Positions 44,077-55,300 of a DNA stretch of 64,000 nt are shown in pieces. Under the pieces are notes generated by a model. The model did not search any database. It saw only the letters and a program-made list of their open reading frames with translations, and was not told the origin of the DNA. Within the stretch, counting starts at the first letter, position 1; every line of letters starts with the position of its first letter. A program made the position numbers and the translations under genes. Source of the stretch: Erpobdella octoculata. Its lineage: Eukaryota; Annelida; Clitellata; Hirudinida; Erpobdellidae. The DNA is taken from NCBI GenBank assembly GCA_963978895.1, contig OZ022242.1, forward strand, positions 20,055,977 to 20,119,976, read 5' to 3'.

Positions 44077-47000
44077 ATATCACTCTATTTGTTACTTTGA
44101 AGTTGTAATTAGGACTTTTGTTTGTATAATTTTGATATATTGAATTCTTTAGAATGCAACACTTAACGAGCACACACAACATTCGAAACAATACCTTTTC
44201 ATAATATGCTATCAGAACAATAAAGAGCGCTTTTAATAGTTTTGCTGGCTCGTGCGCGTCTGCCGGCTTTTTTTAAATAAAAAAGTAAATAAAATTGTTT
44301 CCATGTATTATAGTTGTTCTTGTTGTTGTTATTATTAATTGTATTATTAGTATTGGTTATTAATTATTTTTTACAGGAAATCTTGAAAATGCTTGAGCAG
44401 ATCTCATCACCTTATCATGGTAAGAAAGCAAGAGACCAAGGTGGACTAAGCGAAATACTAAAGATTCTGAGTGCTCTTCTTCTCTAATTTTCATCAAAGG
44501 AAATAGAAAACAAATATCAATATAAATTAGAAAAATGATTAAAAAATTGAAAGAAAGGCACAACGGCGAAAGTAAATGACTGATGGATGAGACTGTATGG
44601 ATGATCACTCAAAACAATCGTTCCTATTTCAATGCATCTTCCATACTATCTCAATGGAGCTCAGCCAATCAAAATAACAATAAAAACACATTATTTTGTT
44701 GGTCTACAAAATAATTTCACATTTATAAGATTTTGTTTAAAAGCGCTAAAAAATAACAAATTTATCAAACCATTTTCTGTGTTAGCTTGATAAATAAAAA
44801 CTATTTCTCAACTAAATCGAGTACATTTGTGAAATTATCAATTGATTTATTTCAATATTTTTCAACAGATATTGTTGAAAAAAAATAGCTATAAAATGAG
44901 TTCATCGACATTTTTTAAAATTTACTGCTCAAACTTGCGCTTCCTGGAATATGTGGAATAACTAACAGCAGCAGAAGACATTACTGCAACCTAACATCTC
45001 TGATCTTCATTTCTTTCAGGCCTTGCTGGAATATCTCCCACTCTTTCCCACTCATTGATTCAAGATTCTCAGAAAACCAATTCAAATAGGAGAACATGTA
45101 GTAGCACGTTGTTATCCTGCGTGTAAGGTTTTTAAAAATAACAAGCATATTGGCGGCCAACAAGAGAACTTTCCATGTTTTAGGGTTCAATAATTTCATT
45201 GAGTGTTCAAACTCTGAATGCCTAATGGGCCGTCAAAATGGTGGAGCATTAAGGATCAGTTTTCAACTTTGCCGTAGTGGAAAGTCTTTTGTTAGGTTCA
45301 CAATTTTTAAATCGACAAAAATTCACCACTCCAAAAATTGACCTTAGTACCAAAAACCATCAACTAAAGAAAAAGTAGACAACAAATGTGTTGCAGATAA
45401 ATGTAATGAAAAAGAAAACAACAGAAATGATTCACCATAGATGAATAAGCAGAAGCAGCCGATGTAACTTTCCTGGTAGGGAGTAAGCTGAGAATCAGCT
45501 GGAAATCTTATTTATTTCTTCATGATTAATTGCGATGAATTTGTATAAATCATTGGTCAAATAGAGGATTATTATGGCCTAAGCGTACTGCAATAAAAGT
45601 TCCACACACTGCCCACAAGTGGCCGGCCAATGCATCCCAACCCGCTAAAATTAGAATGAAAACGTTGAAAAACTGCCGCCATAGACAGTCTGTCGTTCTC
45701 CCTCTCGTTACCTTTTTAGTTAAATAGCAATCTTTGAACACATGGAATACTATTAAATTATTTTATCTTATAGTTCAATGTTTTATAAATATCTTCCAAA
45801 TTGAAGAAAAAATTTGATAGTGGGAATGTGACATATCAGCAGACAAGCAATCAGTCAGTCTCCTTCTCATTCTATTGCCATGGCACACATGCACACCATA
45901 TTCTTAATGTTTGGTTTATTTCTCATTAAAATACTCTTTGTTGTACGCGTTGAACGCATAAAAAACTGGAAAATGTTTATAATCCCTCGTTGATTTTTGT
46001 AAACTACGAAAAAAATATAAAAGAAAATAAATCCTGCCTTGATGGGACTTCATCCAAGGAAACATCGGCTGAACATTGGCTCCCTCTTCTGTCGCGTCTT
46101 CTTCCTCGCCATCGTCATCAACACCTCCACCGTCGGCACCACAACCACCATCTTCGCTATCGCTAGAACCACAAGTTTTGCTTTTTTCTACGCCTCCACT
46201 GTCCTCCTGCGCTTGCTGAGGGCCACCGCTCAAGGCGATGGCCATCGGTGGGGGGCTTCGTGAGTCGCTGTCAAAAACGCTGGACGAGCCGTCATCGCGA
46301 CCACCCTTAGCCGATACTCCGTCACTTCCTATTTCCGAACCGAGGTTGTTGTCGCTGAGGTGGTGGAATGAATCTACGTTGTTGTTGGTTTCACCAGTCC
46401 CTCCAAAATCTCTCATAAGCTGCACCTTTTGGCGGTTCTTCGGCATGCTGGGAATCGTTTTGCCGGTTGCACATTTTTGCATCTGACTGGTTGTAAAGTC
46501 TTCGTTTTCCGGTTTGATCCCGTTCAGCGGCGGCTGTTGGTGACTCGACAGCTGTGAGCCGTTCTGCATTCTCTGCATCTGCTGTTGCTGCTGCTTTATC
46601 TGCTGCATGTCACTATTCTCTTCGGACGTGAAGGGTCTGTGGTTGATGACGCAGCTGCCACTACTGGCACTCATCTGACCTGCATCAATAGCAGCCGTTT
46701 TGGAGCCTGACGAACCATGCTTTTGCTGACCGCTGCCAAAATACTTATTGTTGGTAGTTGTCAAGGACGACGTTGATGACGTCAACGACGACGAATTGGA
46801 ATTAGAGTTAGAAAGGGGCGGAGATGAACTAAGCTCATTAGCCGAGTGGCCGAGTCCGTTGCCGCTGCCGTTCAAATGACCAGTCATGGATGAGCTGCGA
46901 ATGAGTTGTTGACTACTACCACCACTTGCTGAAAGCTGTTGGTGGTGGCCGTGACCACCGTATCGGCTAGCTGAATTTGATGCAGCTAAACCAGCGCCGT

Positions 47001-47523
47001 AACCAGCGGATCCCATATAACGAGAGTCCTCTAAAAGAGGTGAGTGCTGGAATGGTGGGTGGGACTGTTGGGCGGTGATGTAAGCACCCAATGGTGATTT
47101 ATAGCCGTATTCTTTGACTTCGGCCTGGGCGCTAAGATCAGATGGCTGGAGATAGCTGGGATAGAGATTCTGAGAGTATAGTGGCGAACAGTGGATGCCT
47201 GACGACGACGAAGAATCTTGATCGCCACCCCTGTAGCGCGGTCCTAAGCCACCCAAGCCGCTGCTTCTCAGCTGACTCTCGAGAGATAAGTTTTCTTGGC
47301 CGCCGACGTCGCCTGCTGACGGCTGATAGCGGTATCCGCCAACAGCCGAGGCGCTACGGTAGGAGTGGTGAACCGAGGCAAGCAGATCAGGATCATAGCC
47401 CATCATGGAGTGTTGCTGTTGGCCCAACTCAGCGAGATAGAGCGACGAGGCAGCTGCTGCTGCTGAAGCACCACCGAGGCCGTCGGTCGGAAGCAGCCGC
47501 TCGTGCGTCTGATAGTAATTCAT
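35204..47523 (-). CDS. Hox homeodomain transcription factor, central (Antp/Hox6-8-like) class, three exons
   Basis: Predicted 559-residue nuclear DNA-binding protein. Exon 1 is 46038-47523, exon 2 is 35333-35472 and exon 3 is 35204-35257, with introns of about 10.6 kb and 75 bp. All phases join. The start is the ATG at 47521-47523. Hexapeptide MFPWMK is at residues 487-492, just after an acidic stretch. The homeodomain fills residues 499-558: [20 protein letters not shown], a second helix with [11 protein letters not shown], and [20 protein letters not shown]. Intron 2 falls between Q44 and V45, a site used in several homeobox classes. Against fly Antp (from memory) it differs at about six sites, including K24, S35, Q37 and V45. 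The stop follows one residue after the homeodomain, so the usual C-terminal tail is missing. AATAAA occurs right after the stop (35198-35203) and at 35181-35186. Lox5, Antp or Hox8-type orthology cannot be settled here. Confidence 0.85.
36300..36560. other. Complex island in intron 1 of the Antp-like gene
   Basis: About 250 bp of non-repetitive, comparatively GC-rich sequence, 0.85 kb upstream of exon 2. A plus-strand frame of 74 codons spans it, but it starts at a GTG and resembles no known protein. It is probably a conserved intronic regulatory element. Confidence 0.35.
36678..36762. repeat. (CT)n microsatellite in intron 1
   Basis: TC dinucleotide run with CCC interruptions. Confidence 0.93.
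37600..37985. repeat. 20-bp minisatellite in intron 1
   Basis: About 18 copies of AATGGTGATTGTATGAATGG with single-base variants. GAATGG and GGAGTGG forms alternate in the left half. Confidence 0.92.
38502..38660 (+). repeat. Dispersed short interspersed element, copy 2
   Basis: Same family and orientation as 18079-18248, sharing CTCCGCCT, ACGACAGGAAGTACTTAAG, TGCTTCCTAC, CAGTCTTAAAACA and GTGTAAAGGACTAT. It ends in A-rich sequence. The two copies differ by small substitutions and indels, so both are old insertions. Confidence 0.75.
39005..39198. repeat. 19-bp minisatellite, core CATCATTTAAAAAGGACTG
   Basis: About ten copies. CATCGTT variants occur every third copy in part of the array, indicating duplication of a three-unit block of about 57 bp. 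Confidence 0.92.
39200..39325. promoter_or_regulatory. Complex intronic island with an RFX X-box
   Basis: GTAACCATGGTAAC at 39249-39262 fits the RFX X-box consensus, two half-sites with a 2-bp spacer. It is embedded in about 120 bp of CpG-bearing unique sequence between a minisatellite and a (GA)n run. Enhancer function in intron 1 is inferred. Confidence 0.4.
40030..40860. mobile_element. Decayed inverted-repeat element with subterminal CATCTAGTCGC repeats
   Basis: The left segment (about 40035-40130) and the complement of the right segment (about 40680-40830) share, in order, GTCAAC, a CACCA word, TAGTC, CATCTAGTCGC and a second TAGTC word, at rough overall similarity. A minus-strand frame of 73 codons (40492-40713) lies between them; I do not recognise it. 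A DNA transposon remnant is the best guess. Confidence 0.4.
41062..41391. mobile_element. Short non-autonomous DNA element (MITE-like)
   Basis: The left end reads CATAGGCGTAGGGC. The complement of the right end reads CAGAGGCGTAACTAGGGTC. Both ends are followed inward by GGGCGCC- or CGCCCGGGG-type words. A further fragment with a CACCCTACGCCACTG end lies at about 41440-41584, probably a second related insertion. No transposase is present. Confidence 0.5.
41585..43407. other. Intron 1 sequence of the Antp-like gene; simple repeats, no supported exon
   Basis: Contains (CT)n at about 41977-42018, (CAT)n at about 42300-42330 and an (AT)n patch at about 43273-43305. At 42901-42970 a T-rich acceptor is followed on the plus strand by a short acidic frame ([17 protein letters not shown]...) with a stop; there is no partner exon, so it is not called. 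Confidence 0.3.
43408..43482 (+). repeat. tRNA-like relic (possible SINE head)
   Basis: CGGCAAGCGACCGATCGGAG resembles a degenerate A-box region. GGTTCGATTCC at about 43468-43478 is a perfect B box with suitable spacing. There is no acceptor-stem closure, so a functional tRNA is not supported. A TAGCGGTTAGTCGATGAGGC word on the opposite strand near 43655 may be a second relic. Confidence 0.35.
43999..44074. repeat. (CT)n microsatellite in intron 1
   Basis: Pure TC dinucleotide run of about 75 bp. Confidence 0.95.
44981..45199 (-). pseudogene. Unrecognised protein-like fragment, possibly a decayed transposable-element ORF
   Basis: A 72-codon frame (starting [14 protein letters not shown]) has balanced amino-acid composition, unlike the repeat-derived frames around it. 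Upstream on the same strand the frame is interrupted by stops. No domain is recognised. Neither a host exon nor a transposon remnant can be excluded. Confidence 0.2.
46038..47523 (-). CDS. Exon 1 of the Antp-like Hox gene (N-terminal region and hexapeptide)
   Basis: Encodes residues 1-495 plus one base. It starts [11 protein letters not shown], then is rich in Ser, Gly, Gln and Ala, with a Gln tract near the middle and an Asp/Glu-rich segment before [11 protein letters not shown]. The exon is GC-richer than its flanks. The donor that fits the phase of exon 2 is AAG followed by GCAGGA, a GC-type donor. A weaker alternative is GT at the codon after FPWMK (GAA/GTCCCA), joining a weak acceptor inside exon 2 (GAGCAG/AAAGCGG), which would delete seven residues of the linker. 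Confidence 0.85.
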
Positions 47524-48059
47524 GCGTGCAGTGATGATGATCGTAGCACAAACCAGTCAGAAAGCAGTACTGCTCACAGATGTTGTGCTCAAGCCAGAAT
47601 GTTTACAAAAATGTCGAATCAAGTTTCTGCTGATTGAAATTTTTCATTCGATGAACGACCTGCGAGATAAAAATTAATAATTTATAAATCATATTTAAAT
47701 TCAATAAACCACTAAATTCTATTAATTTAAATATTAATAATAATATTAAACTAATTATTATTACTCATATTATATTAATTATTAATACTTATTCCATTCA
47801 AGCGGAACTTCACCAGAACCGATTGCTTAAAAAATAAACAAAACTACTTTCTCTCCCTCTTTCTAATTCATTTTATCACATTCTCTCTCACTCTATGTAT
47901 CTCTCTCTTACACATTCTCACACATTCTATGTATCTCTCTCTCACCCTACGTATCTCACTCAGTCTTTTCTCTCTAAAATACACCGTTGTACATCTTACT
48001 TTACAATTTTGCAACAAAAATATCGAATATTTAAAAAAAATTAAAAAAAAACCTTTAGA
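47524..48059. other. 5' flank and probable 5' UTR of the Antp-like gene
   Basis: About 125 bp of mixed sequence upstream of the ATG, then AT-rich sequence and a CT-rich patch at about 47845-47990. No upstream coding exon was recognised. Confidence 0.4.
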
Positions 48060-48190
48060 AAATTAAAACGCATAAACTCTTGATGAAACACGTGATCGGG
48101 ACAATGAGATGTATGTCAACAATGGCGCACGTCCTCGGCGGACGCATAGCATGACTCGCAACAAGATTTAGATGAAATCTTTTTCACAAA
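48060..48190 (-). promoter_or_regulatory. Promoter-like patch upstream of the Antp-like gene
   Basis: An E-box CACGTG at 48089-48094 and CAATGGCGCACGTCC with a CpG cluster at about 48119-48150 lie 0.55-0.65 kb upstream of the start codon. The Scr-like gene has the same pairing of CACGTG and an ATGGCG core at a similar distance. The role is inferred from position. Confidence 0.4.
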
Positions 48191-48212
48191 TAAAACCACA
48201 AAAACAATATTT

Positions 48213-48243
<31 letters not shown>

Positions 48244-48654
48244 GCCAAAAAAAAGGAAATGCTTTTTGAGAGAAATTTACAGAGAAGTGAGGAAGATTTG
48301 CCTAAAAGTAGATTTAATTACTTAGGATTCTCATGTCGCAAAATGTAATCAGCCATCAGGGACTGAGAAGAAAAAGCAAAAAAAAGAAAAAAAGGAAAAA
48401 ATGAATGGAATAAAAAAGAAAGAGAAAGAGAGAGGCGTGGTGAAGAGGATGATGAATTACCAAATCATTCTCTCGCGTGTCTTCATTCAACTCGACTTTT
48501 CCTTTCCTGTGGTATTATTGCTTGTTTGCAAGTTTCTTTCTTTTTTTTATGTTTTTTGTTTGTTACCTTTCTCTTAAACCTAATATTCACTCAGACTCGA
48601 GTTCACTAACAATAATAAAAGTTGCAATTACAGGCAGACAAGTATGTAAGGTAG

Positions 48655-48772
48655 GAAAGTAGGTAGGTGATAGGGAAATACGTAAGGTAGGCAGGTAGGT
48701 GATAGGGAAATACGTAAGGTAGGCAGGTAGGTGATAGGGAAATACGTAAGGTAGCAGGTAGGTGATCGGGAA
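48655..48772. repeat. Minisatellite with core GGTGATAGGGAAATACGTAA
   Basis: Four copies, about 32 bp each, with GGTAGGCAGGTA linkers. It is followed by a (GA)n-rich stretch to about 48930. Confidence 0.9.
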
Positions 48773-49469
48773 ATGAAATTGATACGGGGTGTTATATTAT
48801 ATTGTAAAAGAGCTGAAAAAATAGAAAAACAAAAAGAGAAAGAAACAGAGAGAAGGATAGAGAGAGTGAGAGAGAGAGGGGGAGGGAGAGAGAGAGGGAG
48901 GGAGAGAGGGAGAGGGAGAGAGAGAGAGTTGAAAAGAAATGTAGAAACATGATACCAGAGACTTCAGTGAGATCCGGTCCAACGAAAGCTTGATAGTAGT
49001 ATGGATGGATGTGGATATTCACGTAATGTGCGCGCGCATGTGTGTATAGAGAGAGACATTCGTAGATGTTCTTTTGTGAAAACAGAGGTGTTGGAAATGA
49101 GTCTAAAAGATTTTTTGTAACAATTCATGTCATACAAGAACACATGAACATACATAAATATATAAAGTAAAGAGAACAAATACTGAGTAATAGTTGAAGA
49201 AACTGAAGCATATAAAGAGATCTGCAAAGACACCTGCCACGGATGCAAGGTAAGAAGTCCTGAGAACACGAGTCCAGTGAACAACGAGCAGTAAATCATG
49301 CTGGCACAAGTACACAAGCAAATGCTCAAATACCCAGAAGTATGTAGAAATATGCAGAAAAAGTACGCTTTATATGCAGAAACTCTAATATGTAGAAATA
49401 CGAAATCAAACGAAAAAAACACTCTAAAATATGAGTTTCTCTCTTTAACATTAACTGCATCAAAAGACA

Positions 49470-49650
<181 letters not shown>

Positions 49651-49659
49651 CAGATATAA

Positions 49660-49846
49660 TAGAGTACTGCACGGGCTGATTTTTCGGGGCCGGCCCGTCG
49701 GCAACTCGGCCTGGCCCGACCCGTCTAACATGGACTGGGCTCGGCCCGTTCTTATAGGTCTAAAAGCCCTAAACTTGAATTCAAAATCGGCCCGCCCAGC
49801 CCATTTAAAAGTCCTAAAATCAAAGCCCGGTCCGTGCATTACTCTA
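49660..49846. mobile_element. 187-bp MITE-like element with 15-bp inverted termini
   Basis: The left end TAGAGTACTGCACGG and the complement of the right end TAGAGTAATGCACGG match at 14 of 15 positions. The interior is rich in GGCCCG words, very unlike the AT-rich flanks. There is no open frame of note. Insertion into a TA microsatellite hides any target duplication. Confidence 0.65.
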
Positions 49847-49869
49847 ATACATATACATACATCCATATA

Positions 49870-50243
49870 CAGTGGCGGGGGACATAATCCAGCCGTGGCT
49901 TTCTAATTTTTTTTCTTTTGAAATACTAGGACAAACAGTAATAAAACGAGAAATGCCAATTATAACCAGTATTATGTGAGAAAAAAATAAATTTGAAGTA
50001 AAAGTTACCCAAATAAGAAATAGGGCACAAATACCCTTCTCTTTACAAATTTAGAAAAAAATGACCAGTTTTTAGAGAAATTACAAAAGATATTCCAGTC
50101 CGCTCTTGTTTTCCTGCAGGGTTTGTGGATCTAACATCAAATGTTTGTTCCTCCTGACTTCTTTGGCTCCCGTCACCGTTTCGGACCTCTCCCGCAATTT
50201 TCCGCCCCCCCCCCCCAGCTAAAACAGTCTATATCTTTCACTG
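49870..50243. mobile_element. MITE-like element, copy 1 of the CAGTRGCGG family
   Basis: Starts CAGTGGCGGGGGAC and ends CACTG. In order it shares with 63410-63729 the words ACGAGAAATGCC, ACCAGTA, TTTTTAGAGAAATTACAAAA, GTGGATCTAA and ATCAAATGTT. The right terminus is degraded and includes a poly-C run. The copies are clearly related but old. Confidence 0.65.
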
Positions 50244-50249
50244 TGCACA

Positions 50250-50304
50250 TACATACATACATACATACATACATACATACATACATACATACATACATAC
50301 ATAC
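50250..50304. repeat. (CATA)n microsatellite
   Basis: Uninterrupted ACAT run adjacent to the right end of the MITE-like element. Confidence 0.93.
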
Positions 50305-50835
50305 TTAACAAATTTTAAAATTATTTTTATTAAATTTCGATATTAATGTGCTAACGCAAGCAAATATGTGTTGACTAAAAAATAATATGACCTTCTCATA
50401 TTCTCTTTCTATCTGACTTTCTTAGCAGTTTAGATCTTTTTCCCCCAACGGGTAGTTTTAAAATTGCATGAGTTTCAAGCTACACCCCGGTCAGGTGTCG
50501 AACTGACAACTTTAACACTTGCAGTTGACTGCGAAAAAATGAAAAAAGATGAATGCCTTTTATTTCTAGTTCTCTCATTCCATCTCAAACGAACACACAC
50601 AAACGTTCTCTCTTTAACCCACGACACAATCACCCCCTCCTTTTAACCCACCACACAATCACCCCCTCCTTTTAACCCACCACATCCTCGTTCCGTTTCC
50701 ACGTTTAACTCAAATCAAACGGAAGCTGAGTAACCAAATGACGTTACTTGGAAAAGAAGTAGAACTGAAAATATTCCTAAATCCTTTTTTCAGTTCCACA
50801 TTTAATTCCACCCGTACAATTCTCTCCTTCTTTCT

Positions 50836-50876
<41 letters not shown>

Positions 50877-51584
50877 TCTCTCGTTCCTCCTACCTTCCTC
50901 TATACGAATGCAGAAAAGGTTTTATCATGTTTTAACGCACGACAGGCTCCGTTTGAGAAATCTGATCTTGAAGACAATGTGTTAAACAGACTGTCTCTTG
51001 TCAAAAAGAAGAAACTTCTTCCTTCTCTTACTTCTCCTCTTCTTCCTATCTTTCATTCCAACAAATTTTCTAGCTTTTTAAATGATTAGAAATACCAAAC
51101 ACTTCCTTTTAAAATAATATTTATATTAAGAAAAACTTGTTATTGAGAGGCGATGACAGCCCTACAAGATGCAAGATACATAAGAATGACATAAGACACC
51201 ACCACATTCACTCTATTTTGAAAGTTAAATCTGTGGTATTAATTAAAATTTCGTAAATTGTCCATGCCTCCTTGATTTTTAAATATTGATTAGTATCGGG
51301 TGAGTAGCATCCCAAACCCCCACCGCAACCCCAACCCCCTACCTCCGCAAGCACATCAGCAATCATAATCATCACAATTATCAAAATCATCATCATCCCC
51401 ATCCGTCCATTTGGACATAATCTCACGACGTAACTACATTGGAATGTCACATGACCAACCACAATAATTACCACCAACATCATCATCATCACTGCCACCA
51501 CATTCAACAACATCAACAGTACCATGTTTAATAACAAAATAATACTAATAAAGTTAAATCTTAACAGCAGCTAAACAAAACTAA
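50305..51584. other. Upstream intergenic sequence, no gene seen
   Basis: Contains three copies of an ATCACCCCCTCCTTTTAACC unit at about 50628-50690, a (CT)n run at about 50838-50880 and CAT-rich sequence at about 51355-51525. GTGTCGAACTGAC near 50497 resembles a reversed B box but has no tRNA context. Confidence 0.35.
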
Positions 51585-51690
51585 ACAAACACCTACAAAC
51601 ACCTACAAACATCTACAAACATCTACAAACACCAACAAACAACTTCAAACATCTACAAACACCTACAAACACCTACAAACAACTACAAGC
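51585..51690. repeat. 10-bp tandem repeat ACACCTACAA
   Basis: About ten copies with CATC and CAAC variants. Confidence 0.9.
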
Positions 51691-52269
51691 AACTAACTAC
51701 ATGCTACTACAACAAGGAGAACTCTGTTTCTATCATGGCTTCAACTCGAACACAACCAGGTCTTATCGACGCTAAATACAGCGAAAACGGCATAACAAGT
51801 ACTTAGGCCTCACGTCAATCAATCAATCAATCAATCTATTTTTAACAACAAACAACCAAGCTAAAGAGCATCACAACATACAACAAAATACAGCCACTGC
51901 TGAGCAATCAAAATTATAAAGGTCGCTTGAATTATAATTTTATATCATCACCGTTTGTAAGTTTATTTAAAAATGAAAACAATTAATTTAACATTAAACT
52001 GGTCGAATTTCAAGCCTGTATATAATGATCAAACGTAGACCAGTCATGATAATTATCTGCCATTATTATACTTTTATATAAAATTTATTTCACATGTCGT
52101 CAATGGCCAGTGCATACTGGTGGCAAACATGATTATAATTATGAGTTATTATCAACATTTTCGCATGCACACAAAGCCCAATATTGAAGTGTGGACTGAC
52201 CCCTTTAAATAAAAGTCTATTGAAAATAAAAACAATGATATTAATCATAAAATAATTATTATGATTATT

Positions 52270-52385
52270 TCTTCACCTTATCATCATAATCACCACCACC
52301 AGCATCCTCATCATCATTATCATCTTCAACATAATCATCATCATCATCATCACCACCACCACAATCATCCTCATCATCATCATAA
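52270..52385. repeat. (CAT)n imperfect repeat
   Basis: ATCATC tract with CACCACCACC interruptions. It gives a poly-Met/Val minus-strand frame that is not coding. Confidence 0.9.
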
Positions 52386-55300
52386 CAGTTGGCAACTGAA
52401 ATACTCGAGTATGTGTTTTTGCATATTTTAATTCATCGACAACCGTTAGCCCCGCCTCCCTTATGCACATTTGAAAGACTACAGCTACAACAACTTCAGC
52501 ACTTAAATAATATTTGACCTCACTAAAAAAACTTTTTGGAAACATAATTAGGTTGTAAAATGAAAAAAATGTGGATATTAAAATTCTTTCAACACTTCAT
52601 CAATAACCACGAGACGACCTATGACCTATGGTCCAACACCGCGGTTCAACTTCAAACCAGCAGAACTGGAGGCGTCATCGTGGCCAATGTTCTTTGTGGT
52701 TGTGTGTACGTATGACTGGAGAGCCAATTTTTCTCTCTTGGGACGACATCGACAGATGGTACCGAATCTTTCCGAAAGATCAGAAATCAAGATAAGACGG
52801 TCTGGGATTTTAATAAATGTCTTCCTCCTTCTTCTTCTCTTCGTTAGTCTTTCTTCTTCCGACTACCCATATTGCTATCTACCTTTCTTCAATTATGTGT
52901 GATAGCTGCCGCCTAATAATACCCAAACGCAACAAGACACTGGCATGATCTGCATGTGAAATAGCCCATTCTCTTACTGAATTAGTGTAGACAGGAACAC
53001 GCATGCATGCAAAAACTGTGCATTAATTATTAATAAAGCTGTGCACGGCCAATGTAAGAAAGGGGAAATTCGAAGCACAGGGATATCTGAGGATACATGG
53101 AAAAGAATGTTGGAACATTCGTTTGCTGAAGTTTTGGCTGGAGTCGATGAATGATTTGTCGACAGATCAATTAGAGTAGAAAACAAGTAGAAAGTGAGAG
53201 AGGGAAAGAAAGAAAGAGAGGGGAAGAAAGAGAGAGAGGGGTAGGCAGGCAGACGAAGGCAAAAAAAACGAAAACATTTAGAAAAAAAACCCATTGAACC
53301 AGCCTATAATACAATAATGAAAAGAAACCAATTCACACACACACATATCAGACGTAAACGAATTTTCATAATAGACAACTAAAATGTCTACAGACTCAGT
53401 ACAGCAACTACAACCTACTATTAATGCATACATACTGACAGATACTGAATGTGCACGTTTGACACTAATGTCTGCAGAATTCGCTTGGGTGTTGTTTGAA
53501 ATCTTCAAGATAAGGTCATCCAATAAAACAGAGAATTTTAACTTATACGCAGGCGCGCACATATATATAGATAGGTACGACACACATTTTTGATTAAACT
53601 CATTAACATATCTATTAGCAAGAAGTAACACAGTTGAATATTCATCGGAAAGATATAGCCTTCTGTATATTTGGCCTAGTGAAAATATTTTGCTATAGTT
53701 CTCTAAGCTACAAGACAACTGAAAAAAATAGCGTAGCCGAACTTTCAAAATTAGAGTATGGGCGATCTACAAACTATCAACCATGTTACAAAACAATTTT
53801 CTCTAAGCTCAAATGATTTTCTGGTGCATATCATGATTTACCAATTTCAACAGTTAATAAACACAAGAATAGATTTATTATTTATAAAATCAAGTTTTCT
53901 AGAGCAGCAAACCGGATATGAGATTTTGAGATCGCCAACACGTGGTGTTTGGCAGCTTTGCAAACAATGTAAAACAATTCCACATCTATCGTTCTAACTA
54001 TTATCACGAATTAGTCATCTTTTTTTGGTAAAACTGGACAAGCCGTCGTCTAAAATCTAAAATCAATAAATACAAATCTGTAATATGTAAGCATATCTGT
54101 TCAGGCGTAACCCGTAGAAAGTAACTTGCGACAACATTATGTTAAAATATACATAAAAATAATGTGCGTAAACTTACAGAGCAATAATTATGCATATGCA
54201 TTCCTCATAAAGGTTATAAAAACAGCATAATAAAATCTAAAATTAAATAGTATTATAGCTAGAGATATCATGCACCAATTCGTTATGATAAAAATAACTA
54301 AATTAAAAAAACACTGAATAAAAGACTAACTCCACTTATAATATTATAAGCCACAAGAGCACGTGCTTTATCGTTGTTTTGTAAGAATATATCAGCAATG
54401 AAGTAGGAAGATTGTAATCCACAGATAAAGCTCCCTATATTTAGGATGAAATTTTACTTAACTACAAACTTTTTGAAATAATTCATTTATTTGTACAACC
54501 AGTAAAATCATTAGTTAAACCCGATATCATCACCTCTTTTGACGACAATAGTGTAATCAACGTCGAATAATAAAGTAATCCGTAAGAAGATAAATGTAAA
54601 CTGATTGTAAAGCGAGAATTAACGGAGACTTTACGGAGCAATAAAACAGCGTCGTTTTTATTTTATTACTATCGAAACGTAACAAGTCCGTAAAATTATA
54701 TATATATATACTTCAACGCTCCCCACATGGCATTCATTCATCCATCCATCCATCTATTCGCTCACTCCGTCCGTCATATCATCTCTCTCTCTCTCTCTCT
54801 ACTCTTCTCTTTTCTTTACCTTCTATTCTCTTTTCTTTACCACAATCTCTATCATTTCCGTCCTAAAAATATTTCGTTCTTTCTATCTTTAAGCCCCCTC
54901 CTTTAACTTTTAATTTCTATCTATCTTACATTCTCCGCTTTCTTCATTTTCCCCCATATCTTCTCTTCCTTCTCTACATTATTTTAATTTCTCGTATCCT
55001 CATTCAAGTAAATCTACTAAACAAAAAAAATAAGAGATAACATCGCAACATTTACTGTCTTAATATCTAGTTGCTATGCTTTTGTGAGCCTAAGATTATT
55101 TTTGCATAAATTATACGTAATGAGATATTGTACAAAAGGTTATTGAAAAAATATTAAATTGAAACCTGGTAATGAATAAACATTCAGAATTAATGCATAA
55201 ATAATAACTTTTGTACTATTATGATGCAAAATATTGTAATTTAGTTGCATTAATTATTTCCATATATTCACTGCATGTAAATACGAAAATAATATTTTAA

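Noticed and set aside
54107..54128. Plus-strand AACCCGTAGA followed by AACTTG, resembling miR-100.
   Set aside because: The middle bases differ and the flanks do not fold into a convincing miRNA hairpin: the only pairing (ACATTAT/ATAATGT) is off-centre and the seed region stays unpaired.
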